A DNA stretch of 64,000 nt from Limimonas halophila. GTDB taxonomy: Bacteria; Pseudomonadota; Alphaproteobacteria; Kiloniellales; Rhodovibrionaceae. The DNA lies in NCBI RefSeq assembly GCF_900100655.1, contig NZ_FNCE01000002.1, positions 248,001-312,000 of the forward strand, given 5' to 3'. Shown here piece after piece: positions 42,812-51,716 of the stretch (position 1 is the stretch's first letter; every line of letters starts with the position of its first letter). The translations under genes and the position numbers were made by a program. The notes beneath the pieces are model-generated. The model had not been told where the DNA came from. It searched no databases and was given only the letters and a program-made list of their open reading frames with translations.

Positions 42812-44029
42812 TCACGTCTTGGCGGGTGTGACACTGTGGTTCGATCCGATGACGGTCTGGAGGCCGTTCGGCCGCGTGGGCGCGCCGGCCGTGGACACGA
42901 TGCGCTGCTTGAGGCGCTCCAGCTCGCGCTCCCGCAAGGCCATCTGACGCGTCTCGGGTAGGCCGGCGTGCTCAAGGATCCTTCGCCAGCGATACAGCCA
43001 GTCGTGCCTGCGCAGAATGCCCGTCAGGTTGTCACGGCGGATCCGCGTCAAGCGCTCCGGCTGCCGGTCGAGCTCGGCAAGCGTTTCGCCAATACCGGAA
43101 TGATGGAACGGGATCTCGATCACCGCATCCGGCCAATCGAACAGCTCGTCGAAAACCGGCGTTTTCGGCGGCGTTCCCAACAGGACAGCCCCGCCGGCCA
43201 TGCCTTCGAAGAAGCGGAATCCAACTTCGGCCTGATGCTGGGTTTCGTGGGCCTGATCGATCTTCGCGGTGTTCGCCAGAAAATAGCGGCTGTGTTTGAT
43301 CGTGTTCGCCAGCAGCCGCCGGTGCTCGCTCGGCTCACGCGCCGTGAACGGGCCGACCAGGGTGTCGTGGTGATAATAAAGCCCGGCTTCGCGGGATAGC
43401 TGAACCAGCGCCCGATGGGTTTCGCGTGATTGGCGCCCGATCGCGCACACGTCAATGGCGCGAAGGTTGTCGTCGCGGTTTGGCGCGAATTTCAGCGCGT
43501 CCACCCCCGGCGGCAAGTAATGCACGGGCCGCCCGATCGCCGCAGACAGACGCGCCACGCTTCCAGCGCAGCCACAAAAAACATGATCGAACGCCTGAAG
43601 CCTTTTCAGCTTGTGCCGAAAACGTTCAATATCCGCAGCCCAGAGTTCTTCGATCACGCACACCGCGATCCGCGTACGCTGGCGCCATCGGCGGATCATG
43701 TCGAAGCTTACGAGATCGCGGGCGAACTGCACGAGGAAAAACCCGATCTCGTAATTGCGCTCGATTTCAATCGCCGTTCCCGTCGGAACGAGACGGTAGG
43801 CGGCGGTACCATCCGCCAAGCGATTGCGCAGCTTCTCCAGGAAGCGGGACGAGCGCGTGTGGACAGGCGTGTAAAGATCAGCGTCCTCCATCGCGGCAAC
43901 CGCGTCTTCGAACTCATAGCTGCAGCAGCGCGACAACTGATGGGTCAATCCGCGCGGGGACACGATGACCGCACGGGGCTTTCCGCAGCTGCGTTCCATC
44001 CGAGACCCAAATCGCATGCCCGACCCCAT
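42812..44029 (-). CDS. Glycosyltransferase, family 1-like
   Basis: About 405 residues, cytoplasmic, no membrane segment. The N-terminal half binds an acceptor (VIVSPRGLTHQLSRCCSYEF, VCVIEELWAADIERF). The C-terminal half has the GT-B donor-site pattern: HYLPPGVDALKFAP, then EVGFRFFEGMAGGAVLLGTP with an EGMA..AVLL block, and DNLTGILRRHDWLYRW at the end. It begins the polysaccharide region, pointing away from the sugar-nucleotide genes. The start is ambiguous between ATGs at 44029, 44017 and 43999, of which the last (MERSCGKPRAV) is close to the first fold strand. Confidence 0.8.
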   Translation of the reverse strand: MGSGMRFGSRMERSCGKPRAVIVSPRGLTHQLSRCCSYEFEDAVAAMEDADLYTPVHTRSSRFLEKLRNRLADGTAAYRLVPTGTAIEIERNYEIGFFLVQFARDLVSFDMIRRWRQRTRIAVCVIEELWAADIERFRHKLKRLQAFDHVFCGCAGSVARLSAAIGRPVHYLPPGVDALKFAPNRDDNLRAIDVCAIGRQSRETHRALVQLSREAGLYYHHDTLVGPFTAREPSEHRRLLANTIKHSRYFLANTAKIDQAHETQHQAEVGFRFFEGMAGGAVLLGTPPKTPVFDELFDWPDAVIEIPFHHSGIGETLAELDRQPERLTRIRRDNLTGILRRHDWLYRWRRILEHAGLPETRQMALRERELERLKQRIVSTAGAPTRPNGLQTVIGSNHSVTPAKT

Positions 44030-44265
44030 ATCGCCCGGTTAATCGCAATTTTTACAAACGGAAATGTATACAAAAACAGTCACGCCCATAACGGGTCCAA
44101 ACGACGTAGGAGGTTTTCTTTTGACATAATTCAATAGAGGCTAATCACCGCCTGATGCCTCGGGATTACAGCCATTTTGCCCCGGCCATTCACCGCTCGT
44201 GCAGTTCAGCATTTGCGGCAATGAGCATACACCGGATTTAGAGACGTCAGCGATAGGGTAGGGCC

Positions 44266-45036
44266 ATGAAGGTTGTGATCCTGGCAGGCGGTGCGGGTAC
44301 ACGCCTGGCGGAAGAGACGAAGGTGAAGCCGAAGCCGATGGTGGAGATCGGCGGCCACCCCATTCTTTGGCACATCATGCGCCATTACTATCACTACAAT
44401 TTCAAGGAATTCATCGTCGCTCTTGGCTACAAGGGTGACTATATAAAAGAATACATGGAACATTATTGCAAAAACAACGCAAACGTTAAATTGGATTTCG
44501 AGACGGGATCGATCGAACACACGCGCCGAAGCACATTCGATTGGGTCGTGGAACTCGTCGACACGGGCCAAAAGACCCTGACGGGCGGGCGAATCAAGCG
44601 TCTGGCACCGTATCTTGGCAATGAAACCTTCATGCTGACGTGGGGGGACGGGGTGGCCGATGTCGATCTGGACAAGCTGTTGGCCTTCCACCGGTCCCAC
44701 GGTCGGCTCGCGACGGTGACGGCGGTTCGTCCGCCGGCACGCTACGGCTACATGGAATTCAACGGCAACGAGGTGACAGCATTCGAGGAGAAGACGCAGG
44801 CGCGCGAAGGCTGGATCAACGGCGCCTTCTTCGTCCTCGAACCAGGGGTGCTGGAGTACATCCCCGGCGACTACACGATGTTCGAACACGAGCCGCTGCA
44901 AAACCTGGCTCGTGACGGGCAACTGATGGCGTACAAGCACGACTCGTTTTGGCAGTGCATGGATACGCTTCGGGAAAAACACATCCTCGAGCGCTTGTGG
45001 GAAAGCAATCAGGCGCCGTGGAAGATTTGGGAATGA
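44266..45036 (+). CDS. rfbF: Glucose-1-phosphate cytidylyltransferase
   Basis: Makes CDP-glucose, the entry to CDP-linked deoxysugars. 256 residues, canonical length, with [70 protein letters not shown] and [15 protein letters not shown]. No CDP-glucose 4,6-dehydratase (rfbG) follows, which is unusual. It is four bases upstream of an SDR epimerase gene and leads a run with the three methyltransferases. Confidence 0.95.
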   Translation: MKVVILAGGAGTRLAEETKVKPKPMVEIGGHPILWHIMRHYYHYNFKEFIVALGYKGDYIKEYMEHYCKNNANVKLDFETGSIEHTRRSTFDWVVELVDTGQKTLTGGRIKRLAPYLGNETFMLTWGDGVADVDLDKLLAFHRSHGRLATVTAVRPPARYGYMEFNGNEVTAFEEKTQAREGWINGAFFVLEPGVLEYIPGDYTMFEHEPLQNLARDGQLMAYKHDSFWQCMDTLREKHILERLWESNQAPWKIWE

Positions 45037-45040
45037 TGCC

Positions 45041-46084
45041 ATGCGGATCTTGGTGACGGGGCACGAAGGCTATATCGGCGGCGTCCTGGTTCCGATGCTG
45101 CTGGAGCGGGGACACAGCGTCGTCGGGCTGGATTGCGGCTTGTTCCGGGATTGCACATACCTGGAGCCGGCGGTCAGCGTCCCCACCATCGACCGGGACA
45201 TCCGGGATGTTTGCCCGCAGGACGTCGACGGCTTCGACGCCGTCATCCACTTGGCGGGACTGTCGAACGACCCCCTCGGCGATCTCGACCCCACGTTGAC
45301 CGCGGCTATTAACCACGCGGCTTCGGTGCGGCTGGCGCGCATCGCCAAGACCGCCGGGGTGCCGCGTTTCGTGTTCTCGTCGTCCTGCAGCACCTACGGC
45401 GCCAGCGGCGCAGATCTTCTGGACGAGACGAGCCCCTTCAATCCGGTGACCCCCTACGGCAGCTCCAAGGTGGCGGTCGAGCGCGACGTGGGCGCGATGG
45501 CGGACGAGTCCTTCAGTCCCACGTTCCTGCGCAACGCCACGGTGTACGGCGTGGCGCCGCGGATCCGCTTCGACCTGGTGGTGAACAACCTCACGGCCTG
45601 GGCCTTCACCACGGGTGACGTGCATCTGAAGAGCGACGGCACGCCATGGCGGCCGGTGGTCCACGTCCGCGACGTTGCCACCGCGTTCGCGCGCGTCGTC
45701 GAAGAGCGTCGCGAAGTGGTTCACAATGAAGCGTTCAACGTGGCGCGCGCCGCAGACAATCTGCAAATCCGCGACATCGCCCAGGCGGTCGCCGAGATCG
45801 TCCCGAACGCGCAGGTCACCCTGGCCGAGGGCGCGCAGGCGGATGCCCGCTGTTACCGTGTCGATCCCGGCAAGCTGACCCGCACCACGGGTTTCGAGCC
45901 CGTCTGGAGCGTGCGCGACGGCATTGCCGAACTGTACGAAACCTATCGCCGCGTGGGCCTAAAGCTCGAAGAGTTCGAAGGCGAGCGCTACAGCCGGATC
46001 CACTACCTGAAAAAGCTCATGCGGGACGGGCGGGTCGACCCGAGCCTGCGGCTCCAGCGCGGGTACGCCGAAGCTTTGCAATGA
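45041..46084 (+). CDS. NAD-dependent sugar epimerase/dehydratase (extended SDR)
   Basis: A 347-residue extended short-chain dehydrogenase acting on a nucleotide sugar. It has the Rossmann motif [28 protein letters not shown], the catalytic Ser/Thr region [13 protein letters not shown] and YGSSK (Tyr-x-x-x-Lys). Its closest general resemblance is to UDP-glucose 4-epimerase-like and GDP/CDP-hexose SDRs. By position after rfbF it may act on a CDP-sugar, perhaps in place of the missing dehydratase. Substrate not determinable from sequence alone. Confidence 0.88.
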   Translation: MRILVTGHEGYIGGVLVPMLLERGHSVVGLDCGLFRDCTYLEPAVSVPTIDRDIRDVCPQDVDGFDAVIHLAGLSNDPLGDLDPTLTAAINHAASVRLARIAKTAGVPRFVFSSSCSTYGASGADLLDETSPFNPVTPYGSSKVAVERDVGAMADESFSPTFLRNATVYGVAPRIRFDLVVNNLTAWAFTTGDVHLKSDGTPWRPVVHVRDVATAFARVVEERREVVHNEAFNVARAADNLQIRDIAQAVAEIVPNAQVTLAEGAQADARCYRVDPGKLTRTTGFEPVWSVRDGIAELYETYRRVGLKLEEFEGERYSRIHYLKKLMRDGRVDPSLRLQRGYAEALQ

Positions 46085-46158
46085 CCCTGCCATGGGCGGC
46101 CGGCTAAGGCGCCGGGTCGCAGGGCCCTGCGCATGGATTGTTCAAAAAGGGGTTGGGA

Positions 46159-47409
46159 ATGGCGACAACGGAGGTGACGTGCCGGTCGTGCGGGACAGGC
46201 CCGCTGCACGAAATCCTGTCGCTGGGAGACAGCCCGCTGGCTGATCGCCTGCTGACGCCGGAACAGTGCCACGAGCCCGAGCCCACGGCGCCGCTGGACG
46301 TCGTGCTCTGTTCCGCCTGCTCACTGATGCAGCTGACTCATTCGGTGCCCCCCGAAGAACTTTTCTGCCGCGACTACCCCTACTACTCCTCCGTGTCGCC
46401 CACGCTGCTCGCGCATTTTCAAGCCAGCGCCGAGGCGATCATCGAGGACCGGCGGCTCGACGCCAATTCGCTCGTCGTCGAGCTGGCCAGCAACGACGGC
46501 TACATGCTTCGCCACTTCCACCGGGCCGGCATCCCGGTGCTGGGCATCGACCCGGCCGACGGCCCCGCCAGGGCAGCTCAGGGGGCGGGCATCCCCACGC
46601 GCACCACGTTTTTTACTCAGGGCTTGGCCAAGAGCCTGCGCGACGAGGAAGGTCTTCGGGCCGACATCATCCTCGCCAACAACGTGTTGGCCCATGTGCC
46701 GGACCTGAACGGCTTCGTGGCCGGAATCCGAACTCTGCTGAAGCCGGACGGGCAGGCCGTCATCGAGGTTCCCTACGCCGTCGACCTGGTCGACAAGCTG
46801 GAATTCGACACGATCTACCACCAGCATTTGTGCTACTTCACGGTCACGGCGCTCGACCAACTGTTCCGTCGGCACGGCCTGTACCTGAACCATGTCGACC
46901 GCACCGAGATCCACGGCGGTTCGCTCCGGCTCTTCGTGGAACACACCGAACGCCCCGACACCTCTGTCACCGATCTCCTGCGGTGGGAGCGGACGCGCGG
47001 CATCACCACGCTGGCGTACTTCACCGATTTCGCCGCGCGCACAGAAAACCTGCGCCGGCAGCTCATGACGCTGCTCGACGGCATCAAGGCGGAAGGGCGC
47101 CGGATCGTCGGCTACGGGGCGGCTGCCAAGGCCACGACCTTGATGAATTTCTGCGGCATCGACGGCCGCCATCTCGACTACATCGTGGACCTCAGTCCGC
47201 ACAAACAGGGCCTGTACACGGGCGGCAATCATCTGCCGATCCGGAAACCGGACTGCCTGGTGACGGACCGCCCGGACTACACGCTGATCCTGGCGTGGAA
47301 CTTCGCGGACGAGATCATCGCCCAGCAACGACAGTACCTCGACGTAGGCGGTCAGTTCATCGTGCCGCTGCCGGAGCCGCGCCTCGTCAACGCGCCGGCG
47401 ATCGCCTGA
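46159..47409 (+). CDS. Sugar C-methyltransferase, first of three paralogues
   Basis: A 416-residue SAM-dependent methyltransferase with the three-part build of NDP-hexose C-methyltransferases. An N-terminal zinc-type domain has CRSCG (about 8-12) and CSACSLMQL (about 51-59). The Rossmann core has VVELASNDGYMLRHF and GIDPADGPA. A C-terminal domain has IVGYGAAAKATTLMNFCGID and IVDLSPHKQGLYTGG. The catalytic-type motif IYHQHLCYF is intact, as in TylC3/TcaB9 enzymes. The ATG at 46159 follows AAGGGG; a TTG 21 bases earlier is less likely. It lies 74 bases after the epimerase gene. Confidence 0.88.
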   Translation: MATTEVTCRSCGTGPLHEILSLGDSPLADRLLTPEQCHEPEPTAPLDVVLCSACSLMQLTHSVPPEELFCRDYPYYSSVSPTLLAHFQASAEAIIEDRRLDANSLVVELASNDGYMLRHFHRAGIPVLGIDPADGPARAAQGAGIPTRTTFFTQGLAKSLRDEEGLRADIILANNVLAHVPDLNGFVAGIRTLLKPDGQAVIEVPYAVDLVDKLEFDTIYHQHLCYFTVTALDQLFRRHGLYLNHVDRTEIHGGSLRLFVEHTERPDTSVTDLLRWERTRGITTLAYFTDFAARTENLRRQLMTLLDGIKAEGRRIVGYGAAAKATTLMNFCGIDGRHLDYIVDLSPHKQGLYTGGNHLPIRKPDCLVTDRPDYTLILAWNFADEIIAQQRQYLDVGGQFIVPLPEPRLVNAPAIA

Positions 47410-47477
47410 CGCACCGGGACGTTCCCGCGCGTGATGCAAAAAGCTGCTCGCGTGCCATGATCGAAGGGTTTGTTGGC

Positions 47478-48737
47478 ATGGGGATGGAGACGGTGGACCA
47501 CAACCCGGACGTGTACGGCGGGCGCCAGGACGGGCATGCGAAAAACCGGCCGGATTCCTGTCCGAACTGCGGCGACAGCGGCATGACGCCGATCTACGAG
47601 TTGCGGGATGTACCGATCCACAGCATGATCCTGTTGCGCGATCCGGTGGAAGCGCAGGCCTTTCCCACGGGGACCATACGCCTTGCGGCCTGCGGCACCT
47701 GCGGTTTCGTCACCAACACGGCCTTCGATCCGGCACTCGAACGCTACGGCGCGGACTACGAAGCAAGCCAGAGCTTTTCGCCGACGTTCAACACCTTCCA
47801 CGAGCGTCTGGCGGAGGATTTGGTTTCACGCCACGATCTGGCCGGTCGCAGCGTGCTCGAAATCGGGTGCGGGCAGGGGGAATTCCTCCACATCCTGGCG
47901 CACCACGGGGCCAACCCGGTCTACGGCTTCGACCCCGCCTATCGCGGTCCGGCGACACAGGTGGTGGCGGGAAATACGGTCCACGCCGTCGCCGACTTCT
48001 TCACCGAAGCAAGCGGCACCATCGGTGCCGACTTCGTGTGCTGCAAGCAGACTCTGGAACACATCCCGGATACCTTCGATTTCGTGCACATGGTACGGCG
48101 GGCGATCGGCGACAGGCCGGACACGGGCGTTTTCTTCCAAGTCCCTGATTTTCAACGGATTGTCGACGAAGGAGCGTTCTGGGACGTCTATTACGAGCAT
48201 TGCTCGTACTTCACACAGCCGGCGCTCGTGCGCCTGTTCGAGGCGGCCGGCTTCGAGGTTCAGGCCAGCCGGGTCGAATACGATGGCCAGTACCTCATGA
48301 TTGAAGCACGGCCGACGCCAAGTCCATCCAGCGACGCAACGACGCCGGCATCCGCGAGCGACCAACTTCCCGACCTGCGCGGCTTTGCGGAGCGGTGTGC
48401 GCGCCAGATCGCGGCGTGGCGGACTTGGTTCGACGCGTCGGGCGCGCAAGGGCTGCGCACGGCGCTCTGGGGCGGCGGGTCGAAGGCCGTCGCCTTCCTC
48501 ACCAGCATCGGCGCCCACCAAGACGTGACGTGTGCGTTCGACGTCAACCCGCGAAAGGCCGGCACATATCTTCCCCAGTCCGCGTGCCCCGTCATGACCC
48601 CGGAAGCACTGGACCGAATCCGGCCCGACCAGATCGTCGTCATGAACCCGATCTACATGCCGGAGATCCGCGACGAACTGGCACATCGCGGCCACACAGC
48701 GGAACTGATCCCAGTGACGCACTTCGCGCCAACGTGA
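47478..48737 (+). CDS. Sugar methyltransferase, second paralogue
   Basis: About 419 residues with the same three-domain order: CPNCGDSG and CGTCGFVTNTAF at the N-terminus, SAM core VLEIGCGQGEFLHIL and YGFDPAYRGP, a catalytic-type YYEHCSYFTQPAL, and C-terminal ALWGGGSKAVAFLTSIG with FDVNPRKAGTYLP. Identity with its neighbours is low, so these are old paralogues. Start is uncertain: ATG 47478 has GAAGGG nine bases upstream; ATGs at 47457 and 47484 are alternatives. Confidence 0.85.
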   Translation: MGMETVDHNPDVYGGRQDGHAKNRPDSCPNCGDSGMTPIYELRDVPIHSMILLRDPVEAQAFPTGTIRLAACGTCGFVTNTAFDPALERYGADYEASQSFSPTFNTFHERLAEDLVSRHDLAGRSVLEIGCGQGEFLHILAHHGANPVYGFDPAYRGPATQVVAGNTVHAVADFFTEASGTIGADFVCCKQTLEHIPDTFDFVHMVRRAIGDRPDTGVFFQVPDFQRIVDEGAFWDVYYEHCSYFTQPALVRLFEAAGFEVQASRVEYDGQYLMIEARPTPSPSSDATTPASASDQLPDLRGFAERCARQIAAWRTWFDASGAQGLRTALWGGGSKAVAFLTSIGAHQDVTCAFDVNPRKAGTYLPQSACPVMTPEALDRIRPDQIVVMNPIYMPEIRDELAHRGHTAELIPVTHFAPT

Positions 48738-48759
48738 AGAAATGGCGGAGTTGTGGATT

Positions 48760-49926
48760 ATGGAGTCGTGCCCAATTTGTTCTTCGCAAACCATTCAGGG
48801 CATGGCAACGATCACCGGCGTGCCCACGCACTGCAATGTCCTGCTCGAGAGCCAACGCGAAGCCCTCGAAAGCCCGACCGGGACTCTGGAGCTGGTCGCG
48901 TGCGGCGACTGCGGCCACGTTTTCAACCGGGCGTTCGACGCCCGCCGCATGACCTATGAAGGGGTCTACGAGAATTCGCTTCACTGGTCACCGCGCTTTC
49001 AAGACTACGCCACCCGCTTGGCCGAACGGCTGATTGCGGACTGCGATCTGCGGGGTAAAGACGTCCTCGAGGTCGGCTGCGGGCGCGGCGATTTTTTGCA
49101 AGAGATCTGCAAGGCCGGCGCCAATACCGGGCTGGGCTTCGATCCAAGTGCGCCCCTGGCCGACGACCCCGGTGCAACGGATCGGGTCACGTTCGTTCGC
49201 GACTACTTCAGCCCGGAGAGCTACCCGCGCAGCCGAGGCGATCTCGTGATCTGCCAGCACGTGCTGGAGCACGTCGACGACCCCGCGGCATTTGTCGACC
49301 TCCTCGCGGATGCGCTGAAGACTCCCCGATCGTGCTTGTACATCGAGGTTCCGAACGGGCTTGTGACAGTTCGCCACGGGGCCATCTGGGACCTGATCTA
49401 CGAGCACGTCTGGTACTTTTGTGAACGCTCGCTCCGGATGCTGCTGGCCCGACGTGGCCTGTCGACATACTGGGTCGAGGCGACCTTCGGCGGGCAGTTC
49501 CTGTCGGCTCTGGTCGGGCCGGCCGAGGACGCGGCCCCGGGGCTGGTCCGTGGGGAAGCGCCGACACGGGCGGACGTGGCAGCTTTTCAAGGCCATCTGG
49601 ACCGGATGATCGCTAGCTGGCGCGAGAGCCTCGAACTCGCGAGCGCGTCCGGCACTGTGGTCGTCTGGGGTGCAGGGTCCAAGAGCGTGACCTTCCTGAA
49701 TTTAACGCGCCCGGAAAGCCGCAGCATCCGCGCCGTGGTGGACGTCAACCCGCACAAGCAGGGCAAATACATCCCGGAAAGCGGCCACGAAATCGTCGCG
49801 CCGGACCAGCTTCAACGCCTCGATCCGGACGTTGTGCTGGTCATGAACCCGCTCTACCTCGACGAGGTGCGCCGTACGCTCGCGGATTTGGACCTTCACC
49901 CCCAGGTTCGCAGCGTCGTCAGCTGA
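48760..49926 (+). CDS. Sugar methyltransferase, third paralogue
   Basis: About 388 residues, again three-domain: MESCPICSSQ and CGDCGHVFNRAF, SAM core VLEVGCGRGDFLQEI and GLGFDPSAPL, HVLEHVDDP, the YEHVWYF motif, and C-terminal VWGAGSKSVTFLNL with VVDVNPHKQGKYIPESG. I chose ATG 48760 (GGAG nine bases upstream); ATG 48742, four bases after the previous stop, is the alternative. Each of the three could methylate a different position or an O rather than C atom; sequence does not decide. Confidence 0.85.
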   Translation: MESCPICSSQTIQGMATITGVPTHCNVLLESQREALESPTGTLELVACGDCGHVFNRAFDARRMTYEGVYENSLHWSPRFQDYATRLAERLIADCDLRGKDVLEVGCGRGDFLQEICKAGANTGLGFDPSAPLADDPGATDRVTFVRDYFSPESYPRSRGDLVICQHVLEHVDDPAAFVDLLADALKTPRSCLYIEVPNGLVTVRHGAIWDLIYEHVWYFCERSLRMLLARRGLSTYWVEATFGGQFLSALVGPAEDAAPGLVRGEAPTRADVAAFQGHLDRMIASWRESLELASASGTVVVWGAGSKSVTFLNLTRPESRSIRAVVDVNPHKQGKYIPESGHEIVAPDQLQRLDPDVVLVMNPLYLDEVRRTLADLDLHPQVRSVVS

Positions 49927-49933
49927 GGCGTGC

Positions 49934-51310
49934 TCACCGCAACGCCGGGTTCGGCGGCTTGGCCCTGTCCCGGCCCATCGCGCTGCGCAGGCCCGCCACA
50001 AGCTGTGAGATCAGCGCATCCACGCGGCCCCCGTCGTCGGCCTCAATGACGACGCGCACGTGACTGTTGGCCAAGGCGGGGGCGACGAGCAGCCGGCCGC
50101 TGGCTCCCAGTGCCGCGCGGACACGGGCAATTACGCCACGCGTCGCGTCCAGTTCCAGCACGGCGGGGTCCGCCGGAACGTAAACCTCGTGTTGGGGCAC
50201 CATTTCGAAGGGGTGGAGCAGGGTGCTCGCCGGACACCGCGCTTCGGCCAGCCGGGCGAGCGCCACCAGAGCGGCCATCAGCCCGTCCGCGACCGGAACG
50301 TGGTCGCGCAGAATGTAGTGACCCGAGGTGCTGGCCGCCAGGCCGCAGTCGCTCGTCCAGAGCGTATGCGGCAGGTGGGGTGGCTCCGCCGAAGTGCGGA
50401 TCAACCCGAGGCCATTGGCTTGCAACCAGCGCTCCAGGCCGATGTTGGCCTTGTCGCAACCGACGGCGGCCGGACGGGTCAAATGGCCGTGATCACGCGC
50501 GAACGCTGCGATCACGGCGAACAGTTCATCGGGTTCGGCGAGCTCGCCCGTTTCGTCAACCACAAGCGCCCGCTGTCCGTCGCCACCGATGGCCACGCCT
50601 ACGTCCGCCCGGTGCGCGGTTACGGCATCCTGGAGGGTCCACGGGGCTTCCACGCCAACGCCGCGATTGATGTTCCTGCCGTTGGGCTGACAGCCGAGTT
50701 CGACAACCTCGGCGCCGAGGCTGCGCAGCAGGGTCGGGGCAATGGCACAGGCCGCGCCGTGCGCTCCATCCAGGACCACGCGCATGCCGTCCAGCCCGAT
50801 CCCGGGTGGCAGGAGGGCGCGAAGCGCCGCGTCGTACGCGGCGGTCGGCGCGGGATGGACGTCGATGCTGCCCAACTCGGCAGACGAAATGCCCATCTCG
50901 TGATCGCCATCGGCCAAGCCGGCCTCGATCGCGGCCTGTTCGGCAGCACGGATGGGCCGCCCCTCCGCATTCACGAAGGCAAGCCCGTTGATGGAGTACA
51001 TCTCGTCGCCACCCGAAACCATCACGCCAAGGCTGGCGCAGGACACACGCGTCTCCAGCGCAACAGCGCCGTAGGGCACCGGCCCCAACAGCTTCACGCG
51101 CGCCCCGACAGCCATGAAGCCGGCCGCCAGTGCCTGTTCGAGCATGCCGCCCGACAGTCGCGTGTCGCGACCGACAACGACCGTCACGCCGTCATGGTCG
51201 CGGACCATGTGAGCGATCGCAGCCATGGCCAGTTTGACGACACCCGAGGCGGTGAGCGGGTCACGGTTCGCTGTGCCCCGCACACCTTCCGGTGAAAAGA
51301 TGCTGTTCAC
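49934..51310 (-). CDS. Degenerate phosphoglucosamine/phosphohexomutase homologue, probable pseudoenzyme
   Basis: 458 residues clearly of the alpha-D-phosphohexomutase fold, closest in layout to GlmM: start NSIFSPEGVRGTANRDPLTA, then VVVGRDTRLSGGMLEQALAAG. But the active-site loops are altered. Where GlmM has SASHNP with the phosphoserine, this has SGGDEM with Gly at the Ser position. The DGDGDR metal loop reads GGDGQR. The sugar loop keeps SGH but loses the Glu (ASTSGHYI). The phosphate loop RxSGTEPxIRV is ALANSHVRV. The frame is intact and codon use normal, so it is not simple decay. GTG at 51310, with GGAG upstream, gives the canonical N-terminus. A regulatory or binding role is inferred. 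Confidence 0.82.
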   Translation of the reverse strand: MNSIFSPEGVRGTANRDPLTASGVVKLAMAAIAHMVRDHDGVTVVVGRDTRLSGGMLEQALAAGFMAVGARVKLLGPVPYGAVALETRVSCASLGVMVSGGDEMYSINGLAFVNAEGRPIRAAEQAAIEAGLADGDHEMGISSAELGSIDVHPAPTAAYDAALRALLPPGIGLDGMRVVLDGAHGAACAIAPTLLRSLGAEVVELGCQPNGRNINRGVGVEAPWTLQDAVTAHRADVGVAIGGDGQRALVVDETGELAEPDELFAVIAAFARDHGHLTRPAAVGCDKANIGLERWLQANGLGLIRTSAEPPHLPHTLWTSDCGLAASTSGHYILRDHVPVADGLMAALVALARLAEARCPASTLLHPFEMVPQHEVYVPADPAVLELDATRGVIARVRAALGASGRLLVAPALANSHVRVVIEADDGGRVDALISQLVAGLRSAMGRDRAKPPNPALR

Positions 51311-51716
51311 CTTGCTGACTCCACCGCCCAATCCGTCGCATCGATTGATCAGATGTTCCGGAGATTTGGATTTTTGAAACAACGACCCTCGGCAGACACC
51401 CTGTAACAACGAGACGCGATCGCTTTTGAAGCGCCTCATATTGCAAATTTTTTCCTATTGAACCCAGCAATCATCGTCTTTCTTTAAGAACACTAAAGCA
51501 ACAGTAAAAATGGAATGAACTTCCGTCTCGGTCGGGTCATGAATACGTCATAGAGGGTAGGCTTTTTTTGTTTTCACCGAACACACAAGGGCGATGGATG
51601 ATTTGCCGGTGATCGCGTACCACGAAATCCGGAATCGTGGACCGGGACTCGGCGGATCACGTGACCATGACGAGGTGCGAGTGCTTCCTTCCGCACGAAG
51701 TCAAAGGGGCTTGCAT
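51311..51716. other. AT-rich divergent intergenic region
   Basis: 406 bases between the mutase homologue (leftward) and rmlB (rightward). It is visibly richer in A and T than the flanking genes, especially 51430-51570. No credible gene is seen; the open frame starting near 51594 is an upstream extension of rmlB with no family match. Promoters for both operons probably lie here, but I found no convincing -35/-10 pair. Confidence 0.45.

Noticed and set aside
46266-47456. Upstream extension of the second methyltransferase overlapping the first
   Set aside because: The overlapping part has no motifs and lies out of frame over a clear methyltransferase gene.
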